NCBI GenBank assembly: GCA_023078685.1
Contig: JALGAS010000006.1
Span: 1,922,001 to 1,986,000, forward strand
Direction: 5' to 3'
From: Neopestalotiopsis rosae
Taxonomy: Eukaryota > Ascomycota > Sordariomycetes > Amphisphaeriales > Sporocadaceae
Length of the DNA: 64,000 bases
This document shows positions 36,310 through 46,659 of this stretch, one piece after another. A program made the position numbers and the translations under genes. Position 1 is the stretch's first letter; every line of letters starts with the position of its first letter. The notes below the pieces were generated by a model that made no database searches, was not told the origin of the DNA, and saw only the letters and a program-made list of their open reading frames with translations.

Positions 36310-37023
36310 TCAGTCTCTGCCCTGCGCCCACTTGAACCGTCGTTCTATCCGTCTCTTCTGCTTTGTTACCTTTCTGTTGCATCGGAGAAAGCTTTTTGCA
36401 GCTGCTTCGATGTTGCGCGTATTCTCAAGAGCGGCACCTCCACTGATATCGTGCAACACCGCTGCATGAATCAGGAGGTCATTATTCAAGGTAGTCAGCT
36501 TGGCCATTCGTCTAAAAAGGCGGTCTTCCCACTTTGCTCGCAGCTCGGCTGGGCGGGCGTAGACCGGATCCCATGTCTCATACCAAACGACCTCCCCTAG
36601 TTCTGGCCACTGTTTTTTAGTGCCGACGGGGCCGTTGGTCAGGTTATGCACACACAACCGTCCCTGACAGGCGTCTCCGAAGCAGCGCTGGTAGATCTGC
36701 TCGTGGCGATGCTCTAGAGCGTAGTAGTCGCACATCTCCGGCTCGAACTCCTCGCCGTCATCCAGGGCTTCATCCCCCTCAAAGCAGTAGAGTATCTCCT
36801 CCACGACTAGACAGCAGCTGTGGTACTCACACCTGACAGCGGGCAGATCGAGCAGCACTGAATGTACTGGCTCGTGTACTCGAATGTCCACTTCGCAGCG
36901 GTGATGAAATGTCCGTAAAGGATTCTCGTAGACACCGGCCTCGGCGCCTGTCATGCCATTTGGCACTGTCATTTGCTGTCGCACATCGCAGTGCATGTGG
37001 TGGTAGAAGACTCGACGGCACAT
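36310..37023 (-). CDS. Cys/His-rich conserved fungal hypothetical protein
   Basis: One exon, 237 residues from the ATG at 37023 (MCRRVFYHHMHCDVRQQM). The upstream in-frame extension begins with a non-ATG codon and was not used. The N-terminal pattern M-C-x-R-x-F-Y-H-x-M-H-x-D-V-R, then ENPLRTFHHRC, CEYHSCC and LEHRHEQIYQRC, recurs in a family of uncharacterised ascomycete proteins as I remember it. The spaced Cys and His suggest metal binding. The C-terminal third is helical and basic (KQKRRIERRFKWAQGRD). There is no signal peptide or membrane segment. Function unknown. Confidence 0.7.
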   Translation of the reverse strand: MCRRVFYHHMHCDVRQQMTVPNGMTGAEAGVYENPLRTFHHRCEVDIRVHEPVHSVLLDLPAVRCEYHSCCLVVEEILYCFEGDEALDDGEEFEPEMCDYYALEHRHEQIYQRCFGDACQGRLCVHNLTNGPVGTKKQWPELGEVVWYETWDPVYARPAELRAKWEDRLFRRMAKLTTLNNDLLIHAAVLHDISGGAALENTRNIEAAAKSFLRCNRKVTKQKRRIERRFKWAQGRD

Positions 37024-38755
37024 GTTGTCCTTTGCGCACAAGATCGCCTAGTAAGAAACAACAAATCGAATGTAATACTAACCTTTGGAGCCAGGAGCCA
37101 GCCACTAGATCAGCGATGTGTAGTCGGTGATCAAAAGATTGAACCCGCAATCTCGATAGCTTAGAACCTTGGCCGAAGGATGCAGAAGAAAGAAAAAGTG
37201 TCCAAGATTGTTAGCTCCGGCTCGAGATAGAGATTGATGCTTCCTGGTCACCTTCTGAGCAAGCGTGTGACCTCTTCACATTATAACATGAGATTCAAAG
37301 ACAATGGAATTAAGAGCACATTGTTCCATTGATGAGCCACGATTGTGTATAGAGTATCAATGGGAACTCAATGACCGATTGTCTCTCCTTGTGTGGTGTC
37401 CAAGGACTGACAACAAAGGAGCATAATGGTAGACGGCGGGCGTTTAAGCATTCTGCAGAAAAAGAAGAAACACAAATTTCCCTCCACAACTGCAATTCAG
37501 AGAATATATATTTTTCACTTGGTACAGAACAAAGGGACGAGTGCAACAAAAAATAAAGAAAGAAAAAGTAGAAGAAAAGAACATCGCATGATAGAGGTGG
37601 TAGCAGTAGTACGGCTTGGTACTGTGAGGTGTCTGTATCTGTTTGATTCAGCGTTGGTTGGGATGCTACTTGGGCAGTGTTAAAGAAAGTACAAATAATG
37701 TCAATTAACATGGCTTCTTGGTCCAACGCTTCTTGAGCATTTATGGATGTTGTAGTATAGTGGTCGGTATTTCACGATGTGCTCGGAATGTACAAACTCG
37801 GCCTGGGAAGATTTCACGTCAAATTTCGACGAGTTTTGCAAGACCATGGACTGATGTGGATGGTGTGGGCTGGCACAACGCAGCCTTTGCTCACTGGACG
37901 CCCTGGACAACCGGGAATTCGGGACGCTCCCATGCGCTGGAATGGATGGAGACGTACAGCCCGTACTTCCTTACCGCTCCGGAATCGATCGAAGCCCCAA
38001 TGGCCCATGCATAATCGTGAGGGTGCATTTTATACTCTGATCCAGGGAAACCACGACGTCTTCCTCCTGGAAGATGCAGCTCATGGATTCTGGGGAATAA
38101 TGACCCGAGAGGAAGATTAATTCAAGTCCGCATTTATTGTACCTAATGGACAGTGGATCAATCGACGCATGGCTCAAAGGCTGACAGCGTCGAATTAGAA
38201 GGCAAGAGATATTTTTTTAAGGTCAGGACTGATACAAGAAATTGGATTGATGGTAGCTTAGATGCCACAGATCCCTAATAACCTCAATGACTGGCTAATG
38301 GTTGATTATGAGGACGTTCCGACGTCTACCTCTACATACCCAGCAATGTGATTCTCACGTATGTAAAAAATATCATGATTACAATCTCATTGCCTGACTA
38401 CTACTAAAGTCTCCGCTTCATATTCAGAGTTGTACACAGCCCGTTCAAGAATAATGAATGATAACTTGAATGGTTACCTTTATATCGGGCGTCTTGTGGT
38501 TATCGTACTCATTGAAAAAATTCTGCATTGAGACAGAACTTGCACGTATTAGATGCAACATGTAAACTTTTATTTTCACAACATATTCGAATGTTATCAA
38601 ACTCGATCGTAGGTGCCAACTTGAGTCTGGACCCACGCACCTGCCATAAATTTATATTTGAAGCATAATATTAGTGGGATTAGTCGTGCTGTAGACATGT
38701 AATTCACTCTCCTTTTTCCATAGACATATTTCCATGGCAAAGGATAATAAGTTGT

Positions 38756-40073
38756 TTTGCGCCTGTTAATGCCGAAGACATTTCGATAGATCGCACGACT
38801 CTCCCGAGACTTGTGTGAATAACGCTGTTATATACATATGACGACGCACCAGCGCCCGTCTCTTAATATGGTACTGCCAACGGTCAACAGGGGTCTCCTT
38901 ATCGATGACCGAGAGGCTGTCACCAAACATGGCCAGCTTGTACCGACCCTCGTCTCACGTTTCAATGGTACTATACCGCAAAGAAATAGTCATGATAAGA
39001 GTTGAGTTTGTGCTCCTTCCACGGGCCAATCTCTGCTATATGCATGGATAGAATTTCTTGTGTCTGCTTAGGATGATAACGGTCCAATATACCGCACAGT
39101 TCTCTCGAAACTTGTAATTTACACTGGTTCTATAGATCTATCACATTCATCACCGAAAGTCATTTCTCCCTCGTCAAATTCATCGCTTTCCCAAATTTAT
39201 TGCCTTGTTATCGCAAGCCATTATTATTACAAGCCGTCGTCATTACCAGCCATTGTCGTTTTCAACACTGATTGCAAATTCTGCGTGTGCGTTTGGCCTT
39301 CGGCTTTGATTTGTCGGCTTGGGCCACTTTAGTTGGCTTTGTGCTCGGGATCGACTCGTCGCCGCTGCTGCTTGTGTCGCTGCTGACCACGATGAATTTA
39401 GTGGCCTTTTTCTTGTTGCTCCTTGTGGCTGTGGTCATCTCCGGAGTGTTTGTGCCAATCTGTTGTCATTCCTGCTTGATTACCTGCGCATTCACAGTGA
39501 TATGGTGTGAGTAGACCTTTTTGTGCCTGCTTGTGTTAAGATCGTCATGATTGAGCGCATTATTCTTTCAAATCGTGAAATTCACACTGTTTCCGCAAAT
39601 GGCTCCATGATATAATACACATGGAATTTCTAGCACCTCCTGACGTTAAAAGTCCTCCATTAAGCGTATTATTCTCTCGAGGTATATGTGATTCATGCTC
39701 CTTCCATAGTCACCTTATATTCTTGATATAAGGAGATACAGGAAGTTCTATTCATAATATCTCGATTAAGCGCACATTTCTCTCGAAGGACGTAATTCAT
39801 GCTCCTTCCACAAATTGCCCAAGTCACCTCAATTAAGGGCACACTTCTCTCGAAATATTTGTGATTCACGCTCCTTCCGTAATTGCCATCATATGGTATG
39901 AATAGAACTTCTTGCGCCTGCTTGTGTGAAATATATTACGATTAAGCGAACTATTCTCTCGAACCAAGTGATTCACGCTCTTTCCACAAATCTCGATTTA
40001 TAGCAGTATAAATAGAACTTCCTGCGCCTTCTTGTGTCCAGAACATTTCGATAAATCGCACAGTTCTCTCGAA
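38756..40073 (+). repeat. Degenerate tandem array, period about 108 bp, upstream of the DUF1996 gene
   Basis: A conserved TTCTCTCGAA block (or close variant) starts at about 39100, 39562, 39671, 39778, 39845, 39954 and 40064. Consecutive spacings after the first are 109, 107, 67, 109 and 110 bp. Each is preceded by a block like ATTTCGATTAAGCGCACA and most are followed by GTGATTCACGCTCCTTCCAC. Several units also share a TATA-like block, ATGAATAGAACTTCTTGCGC (clear at about 39895 and 40007, weaker at about 39045 and 39505). A more diverged copy lies at about 38756-38810. The 462-bp gap between the first two blocks equals one period plus about 354 bp of unrelated sequence. The last unit ends about 110 bp before the ATG at 40185. 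Confidence 0.75.
39262..39438 (-). CDS. Short basic open frame inside the repeat array (doubtful gene or gene fragment)
   Basis: The frame starts MTTATRSNKKKATKFIVVSS and encodes 58 residues, ending KAKRTRRICNQC before TGA; it is open a further 28 bases upstream of the ATG. The composition (Lys, Ser, Thr, Asp, with SDTSSSGDES) is typical of a nuclear-protein tail, and the frame shows no in-frame stops. It occupies the 350 bp that interrupt the repeat array, so it may be a captured 3' gene fragment. No family was recognised and no splice partner was found. Confidence 0.25.
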   Translation of the reverse strand: MTTATRSNKKKATKFIVVSSDTSSSGDESIPSTKPTKVAQADKSKPKAKRTRRICNQC

Positions 40074-40184
40074 GAAACGTTCACCATTCACTATTATTGA
40101 CTCTCATTTACTCTACTCACACAACTTAACACAACCCAATACAGCACAAAGACCAAGAACATCTACGAATACTCACAAGCCATC

Positions 40185-41382
40185 ATGAGACTCAACATTG
40201 TCGCCGCCATCGTCGCCTTTGCCGCGGCAGTTTGCACCGTTCACGGCAAAGAAGCATCGACCTTTGCCGTCCTTCGGTTCATCAATGACCAAGGCTTATT
40301 CAGCAGTGCCGGTCGCGTGGACCCCATCGTCTTCCCCGGTCAAGCTTCCTCTCACACGCACGGCATCATGGGCGGTAGCAACTTTGACTTGACTGTCACT
40401 GGCGACCAGCTCCTCGGCTCGAACTGTACCAATTCCAAGATCAAGAACGACAAGTCCAGTTACTGGGTCTCTACCCTTTGGTTCCAGAGCCCGAAGAATA
40501 ACACGTTCAAGAAGGTCCCTCTGGACTACATGAACGTCTACTATTTGTGAGTTGTGAGATCGTGTGAGCGTCGACGACATAGGAAGGTACGGATATTGAT
40601 ACAAAACAAATTATCACAGCTTCGAAGCCACCGACGATGAGATCAAGGCATTCCCTCCCGGACTCAAGATGCTCAGCGGCAACTCCTCAACCCGACTTGC
40701 GCCAGCGACTGGCAGCATCCAGACCGACCCAAGCAAGGGCACCATTCAGCCCGTCCAGTGGACATGCCCTACCAAGGGCAAGGTCGCTCGCTATCCCGCG
40801 GGTAATGACGGCACTCACCACGGCTTACAGGATCCCAACAATGAGGAGTCTGGCGCCGGCTTTCCCGTGGTCAATTGCGACAAAGACTTTTCGCCGCTGC
40901 GTCAAGACATTCACTTCCCCTCTTGTTACAACCCGAACGCCGGCATCGACGACTACGCCAACAACATGGTGTTTCCAACACCGGTAGGTCCTGGCGCCAC
41001 CAAGGTCAACTGTCCCAAGGGCTACATTCACGTCCCTTCCCTGTTCTACGAGGTCTACTACGACAGCATGTCCTTTGCCGGCCAGTGGACACCCAACGGC
41101 AAGACGCAGCCCTTTGTCATGTCCAACGGCGACAACACCGGTTTCAGCTCTCACGGCGACTTCATCTCGGGCTGGGACGAGAAGACGCTGCAGACCATTA
41201 TTGATACCTGCGATGTCGGCCATGCCAAGAACACCCCCCACGGCAACGACATGATTGACTGCCCCAACATTCCTGGCGGCGTCAACTCTGACGATACGTG
41301 CACCTTCGAGGCCCAGTTTCCGGATCCGGAGGACGAGTGGCTCGAAGACTTGCCGGGCAAGAACCCCATTACGGGTTGGTAG
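40185..41382 (+). CDS. DUF1996 secreted protein
   Basis: Two exons, 40185-40546 and 40620-41382, with a 73-bp intron; the joined codons give MNVYYFFEATDDE. 374 residues. An N-terminal signal peptide (about 1-21, MRLNIVAAIVAFAAAVCTVHG) is followed by the DUF1996 domain filling the rest of the protein. Landmarks are RVDPIVFPGQASSHTHGIMG, the NCTNSKI segment, YWVSTLWFQ, GLKMLSG, QWTCP, DIHFPSCYNP, CPKGYIHVPSLFYEVYYD and SHGDFISGWD. Conserved cysteines fit an extracellular fold. DUF1996 proteins are common secreted fungal proteins of unknown activity, sometimes fused to WSC domains; none is present here. Directly upstream is a tandem array repeating TATA-like sequence, and tataaatag occurs at 40007-40015, about 178 bp before the start codon. 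Confidence 0.92.
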
Positions 41383-41571
41383 CCTTGATCATGATATAAT
41401 GATCTCTTTACAGCATTGCGTTTCTTTCCGTTAGACATAGACATAGACACTTGCAAGAAGTGAATCTAGATTTCCACGCCATCATTTCTTCTCGAAAATA
41501 ATGTGCGCTACAAGGATCAATAAAAATGTCTCTAAATTCTTTGATATCCCATCTATGCCATGATTGTAATT

Positions 41572-43292
41572 CTATGCTGCCATGTAATAATACCTGGTAT
41601 CTGGATCGTATCTCAAGATGACTTCACCATGCATCATCTTGATTTTTATGTTTACCTGCTGCCAGAGATTGAGCTCGTACGATCCAGGCTCGAGACCCGG
41701 CGTAAGCGGAGCACACAGCCATGTCTCCTCGCCTTCATTTCGACTGGTCTTCCCGTCGTGCAACTCAGCAGGCACGGGTTGCTCTGCCGCGTCTTTGGGA
41801 TCATGACGAGTAGTACCGTTTCTGCTGCTGCTACCGCCGATCACGGCGGCGGCAGGACACAGCACAACTGCCAATGTGGGCGCGTCCGTCGTCCACATCG
41901 AAGGCGTCCACTGGACGGCCATGCCCGGGCGCATGCGCCTGTTAAAGGTCATGGACGTAGCCATGGGGTCGGGATCCTCGCTGGTCAAGACGCGCTCTTC
42001 CGCAGCCTCTTTACTGGCCTCCTTGGGCTCCTTTTCTTCTTCCACCGGCACAAAGACTCGCAGCATCTCGGCATAGCGCAGCGTGTTCTTGCTCGACTTT
42101 GCGTCGGCGAGATTGGGGTTCACACAAGCAATCACAACGGTCCTGGTGTCCCGGTTGTCGTTTGGGTCAAACACGTGCTTGAGCACCTTTGTCAGGGCGC
42201 AGTGCCGAAAGGGAATGTGCGGTCTCTTCTTGCTCGACGGCCGGTTGGATTTGTTGCCTCCAGAAGCTGCTGCTGCCGCCTCCGCTGCCGCCGCGGCGTC
42301 CCACTCGGCGCGTCCGCGGATGCAGTCCTTGAGCGTTGACAGACTCTTGTTGATCTCGCGCGTCTCCTTCATGCGGTCGGCGCTGTGGGACACGATGTCG
42401 CGCGCGACCTCGGATCCGGCGAGATCGACCAGGTAGAGAAACCCCACGGGGCGCGAGGAGTCGCCCGACGGGCGTTCGATGCGGACGCGGCAGATGGAAT
42501 GCGAGCGCGACGACCCGTCGTTCTTGGAGGTGGACGCGGCCCGCCGCAGCTTGGTCGCTGACCTCAACAGCGTCTTGACCTGGACCGTGTCTTCGATGCG
42601 CTGCTCGCGCGCCCCAAAGATCTGGGTCTCGCCCGCCGCGTCCTCGAGGATCATGACGGGCTTGCGGGCGCTCAGCAGATCAAAGGCCGAGTTGCCGGCC
42701 AGCTCGACCATGGTCACGTAGATGTGCCGGCTGTCGTCGGGGTCCTGGCACAGGAGTGATTCCAAGACGAGGGCCTGCAGCTTGCTTATCGTATACGTCT
42801 TGCCAGACCCAGTCTGACCATATGCGAACAGACTTCCTGTTCCTCCCTGCCATGCAAAGGGTATCAGGGGCGCTACCAGACCACCGAAAATAGTCTCGTT
42901 ATTTGCATCTGAGCCAAATACCATATCCATTTGATAGCTCGAGGACTTTATCGTAGCACATGTGGTCAGCTCAGACTCGAGAAACAAAATGTGGGATAAT
43001 TTAAGTTTCGGTTTGTGCTGCTTACTCTGAGTTGGGGTCGTCCACTTGGGTGATTGTATAAATCGTGCAGATCCAGGACATTATTATACATAGTTTTCTG
43101 CGCCGACCGCGAGTATATGGCACAAGGAAAGCGAGAAGCAATGTCTTCTTCTAGCATTGGTCGTATGCGCGCGCTCACGATCATTTTCGAATTGCGCCTC
43201 CCGGTCGCCGCCGGCTCAGGGGCTGGAGGCGGTTTGAGCCCCTTGAGCAAAGTCTCGTATTTGGAGACATTTTCTAGATAGAATTGGTCCAT
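41572..43292 (-). CDS. Short kinesin-like motor protein
   Basis: Two exons, 43292-43026 and 42975-41572, with a 50-bp intron; 556 residues. The motor domain begins at about residue 36 (SKMIVSARIRPMLEED). It has FAYGQTGSGKTYT (P-loop GQTGSGKT at about 142-149), switch I NDGSSRSHS, and switch II LVDLAGSE. INKSLSTLKDCIRG follows, with the late HCALTKVLKHVFDPNDN and TLRYAEMLRVF. The order matches kinesins with a central-type motor such as the kinesin-13-like or fungal-specific groups, but I cannot place it in one. An Ala-rich insert of about 25 residues sits after CIRGRAEWD. Unusually, the protein ends about 125 residues after the motor with a compact tail and no coiled coil, so processive dimer transport is doubtful. 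It lies between an extracellular-protein gene and a P450. Confidence 0.85.
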
Positions 43293-43840
43293 GTCCGGTT
43301 CGATGATAATGAGATTACAGTTGATACCTGAATTCCTAGGAGACTGCGCGGATTGTTATATAGGCTTGTATCCGATTTGAATATAGCCTAGCAACCATTG
43401 TTTTTATTGGTGCCTAGATAGGCAGAAGCCAAAACAAGCCATATGCTTGCCGTCATCCTGTAACCCGCCCTTTGCACTTTTGGTTTTCTTGGAAAGCCAT
43501 CCGACAACAATAGAGTACGTATTCTGATATATTCGTGGTTATATAAAAATCTTCATACAATTAACAGTAGATGCATGGAAGCATTCAGTGATCTGTGGAG
43601 CATGGAACGATGCATCTGCGCTCATCTGGGAAGATTATTCTTCAACGATACAAACGAGATCATGGCTTCCTCAACGAAGTCACACTCATCCTCCCTGCTA
43701 TTCAGGGTCAATACCTTACAACCACATCCATATAGACCTAGGCTCGCAAGCTCAAGGTTTGCGGCATTTCTGTGATGATACACCAAGGAGTACCTCGCCA
43801 TAGAAATGCATTGAAAACCTGAAAGATCAAGAATCTTGGC
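43293..43840. other. Intergenic region between kinesin and P450 genes
   Basis: About 550 bp. It holds the kinesin promoter and the end of the P450 gene, both on the minus strand. No gene was recognised. Confidence 0.5.
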
Positions 43841-45661
43841 TCACACCCTGCCAGGCTGCACAGGAACCAGCTTAATCCACAAGGGTGCCTTCTCCCAGAC
43901 CATGTACACCTTTTGGTCCAGCCAGTCCTCGTCGGCGGCGCTCTGCAAGTCGAAATGCCACAGCAGCCGGGCGATGATGACCTTCATCTCCACATACGCG
44001 AGGTTGCGACCAATGCAGTTGCGCGGGCCGTACGAAAAGGGCTGAAAGGCATCCCGCTTGTCACGAGCAAACCGGGGGTCTTGGTCTTGACCGCCCAGCC
44101 AGCGCTCGGGCAGAAAGGACGCCGGCTCGGCCCAGTTGTCGGGACTCATGCAGGCCGCGTAGATGGGAATGCTCACGGCCGTGCCGCCGGGGAGGAACTC
44201 GCCATTGACTAGGGCGCCGCCGGACGGGACGATGCGCTGATGCGGCTGCGGTGAGGGGGGGTAGACGCGCAGACACTCGTCGATGCAGGCGAGCAGATAC
44301 TTGCAGCTGTTTACGCCAATAAAGGTGATTTCTTCGGACGAGGAGAAAGTGGTGCGGATCTCGCTGGTGAGCTTGTCGCAGACGCGTGGGTTTTTCAGGA
44401 GCAGATAGGTGAGTCCTGATTGTTTGGGATTAGCATGTGTGAAATTGGCGTATCCATGGTAAGGCAACGACCACATACCAGAGAGGGCTGTAGCGGTTGT
44501 TTCACTCCCAGCAGCGATAAGAATGGAGGCATTGCCGGTCAATTGTTCAAAGGACATCTTTCCATCCTTGTAGGCGTCGATCAACTTGCCCATGAAATCA
44601 GGGACGGTTGATTCGTACTTGACTCGATGACTGGTTTTTTCCTTTGCGAATCGATCTCTTGATTAGCTAATAACAAGTGGACGACTCTTGCGTCTATTGA
44701 AATCTACTCACCGTATTCAACTGGTTCAATGTTACAGCATCAGACTTGACAGAAGGGGAAATGGCCCAAATCTTGGCTGGCAGTTGTAGAAACCTAGGCA
44801 GACGGGCAAAGGCCTGGTTAAAGGCCATGAGCTTGGCCAGGCTGAAGAAGATGGAAATCCATTTATGAATGCGGCTGCTAGTTAAACAGTCAAAGGACTC
44901 GCCAAACGCTAGATACTATTAGCAACTGAAACTCAACAATGCTAAGATGGGAGCATTACACAGAAAGCCAATAAAGTCAAAAGTCATAAACTACAAGAGT
45001 GTTAGTCAATAATCAAGTACCAGCGTATTGTAGACGTACATTATACCAAGCCGAGATCTCGACGGGACGTCCGTCCTGACTGGCCTCGTGAAGCTTTCTG
45101 AACAAAGTCCCGACATATTCTTGCATGACGGCTTCTTGATCCCTCAGAGCCCTTTCGGAAAAGCCGTGTGCCAGGAGCTTCCTCAAATAGCCATGGTATT
45201 CGCGATCAGCATTGAGAAGGATGGGTTGTCCGGCTAGACCAGAGTGATACTTTTCATCCTTTGAAAACTCTGACTGGCCCGAGGCCTTGTGACCATAGAT
45301 TTCCTTCCACTGCGCGGGTTGGATATAGGAGAGCTCGTTGGGGGAAGTTCGGACGACGGGTCCATAGTGATTGTGCAGTTGGAGAAGATCGTTGGGTGTG
45401 GTGCCTCGAATATAGGATGCGGCTGCCCACCAGGACGTGGCGGCGGCGAGGCGTGGGCCTGGGTACTTGGAAAGAGGGTGGAAGTAGATGTTGTAAGTAA
45501 ACTGAACGAGGTAGTATAGGAAGCACTATAGGATCATCAGCAGGCGGAACATGGGTATTAATGTGGCCCAGAGGACTAATACTTACGAGAACAGGCGCAC
45601 CAATTATCAGCAATGCAAGCGGTGAAAGCCCCTCGGGCAGCACTGCATCGCGGAGCGCCAT
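43841..45661 (-). CDS. Cytochrome P450 monooxygenase (microsomal, class II type)
   Basis: Six exons: 45661-45587, 45525-45040, 44990-44960, 44908-44712, 44641-44479 and 44415-43841; 508 residues. The 31-nt exon 3 and its junctions (FLS|FGESFDCL) and the exon 5 acceptor at 44641 (LNT|EKTSHR) were chosen because they restore the P450 frame. An N-terminal membrane anchor (ALLIIGAPVLCFLYYLVQF) leads to HPLSKYPGPRLAA. The I-helix has AGSETTATALSG, the K-helix ExxR is ECLR, and PERWLG follows. The heme-binding loop is FSYGPRNCIGRNLA with the Cys ligand. The style resembles the fungal group containing isotrichodermin C-15 hydroxylase, usually in secondary metabolism. All catalytic motifs are intact. 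No backbone synthase gene is nearby in this window, so the substrate is unknown. Confidence 0.92.
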
Positions 45662-46659
45662 GTCGAGTGTTCAGAATGCTGAGCTGGAAGAGTTGAAGAT
45701 TTCTGAACAATACTGAAGCGGAGATATTTTATAACCTGCTGGGCCCCTCCATCAAGAGCATTAAATGTATGCACGGCTTGACTATGGCCGATATATTTTA
45801 AGCATGCGACTATGCATCGTGATAATAGCCAAAACCCCTACATTTTGCCCAAGATATGGTGTATACAGGTCTGCATAACTTTATGCATGCATGCACAATC
45901 ACATGGTCTCCCTGGATCGTTGAATCCAATTAATCATCCCTTATTTCAATTCTTCTGTTTCAATTGCCGACCGTTATTACTTACAAGCCGCAACTACAGA
46001 TTTCGTTCGCGTCATATTAGCCAGTGCAGCATAAATGTCCTGATCTATCGCAGTGTAAGCAGGTAGGTATACTTGACATCGCAACACTTACATATCTTGC
46101 TGTGGTATTAAGGGTCTGAATCCTTTTGAGAAGAGAATAAATTCCCCAAACAGCCATAAGTCACTCTCTTGTTTAATTCAACAGACTGATCTCAAATGAT
46201 GCAGCTATTCGCAAGTCAGTGATATGTGTAATCCTGAATGAAGAAGACAAGATAACTTTATACTTTGTAGTTGTGCATGCTGCGGGCATGAACACTTCCG
46301 GTGTGCTCCACATACTGTAGCTCCGGACTTAAGCGGAGACTGAATCGCCAAAGGAGATGATAACAAAGATCGCGCCAGACAGCTCATTCGCTGTCCCGGT
46401 CCATTGAGATCCAGATATTACAAAGATGGTTAAATGAGTATCTAACTCGTACGTTGAAACATGCTTCTTCATTTGTCTTCAGTCTTGTGCTCTACCATAT
46501 CGAATGCAGCCCTCGTTACGCTTTCGTTGTTCTTTCTGAAGCAGCCATGTCCCATTGCTCCTCGGGAACATATTCATTTGCGCATAGATTGCCCGCTGAT
46601 GCCCAACCGCGAGTATGACTGAAATTAGGAGAAACTGTGGGTATACTGGATAAATAGAA
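45662..46659. other. Intergenic region upstream of the P450 gene
   Basis: About 1 kb. The start next to 45661 holds the P450 promoter, and the far end is the 3' flank of the SYLF-SH3 gene. No coding region was recognised. Confidence 0.5.

Larger units (their letters stand above)
37024..40184. other. AT-richer intergenic stretch with promoter-repeat array
   Basis: About 3.2 kb. The plus-strand frames between 37718 and 38120 give fragments such as GWHNAAFAHWTPWTTGNSG in one frame and GAFYTLIQGNHDVFLLEDAA in another. This hints at a decayed gene, but I could not identify it or join the frames. From about 38700 to 40075 the sequence is dominated by the 108-bp-period array listed separately. Confidence 0.5.

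Noticed and set aside
37060..37160. tRNA-like GGGTTCAATC box on the minus strand
   Set aside because: The flanks do not form the acceptor, D and anticodon arms; only a small local hairpin GATTG/CAATC is present.
41560..42339. 259-codon plus-strand open frame
   Set aside because: Antisense of the kinesin motor domain, which has unmistakable motifs.
44642..44671. Alternative P450 exon 5 starting at an earlier acceptor (residues DRFAKEK)
   Set aside because: It would not be in frame with exon 4; the acceptor before 44641 gives LNTEKTSHR, which keeps frame and family pattern.
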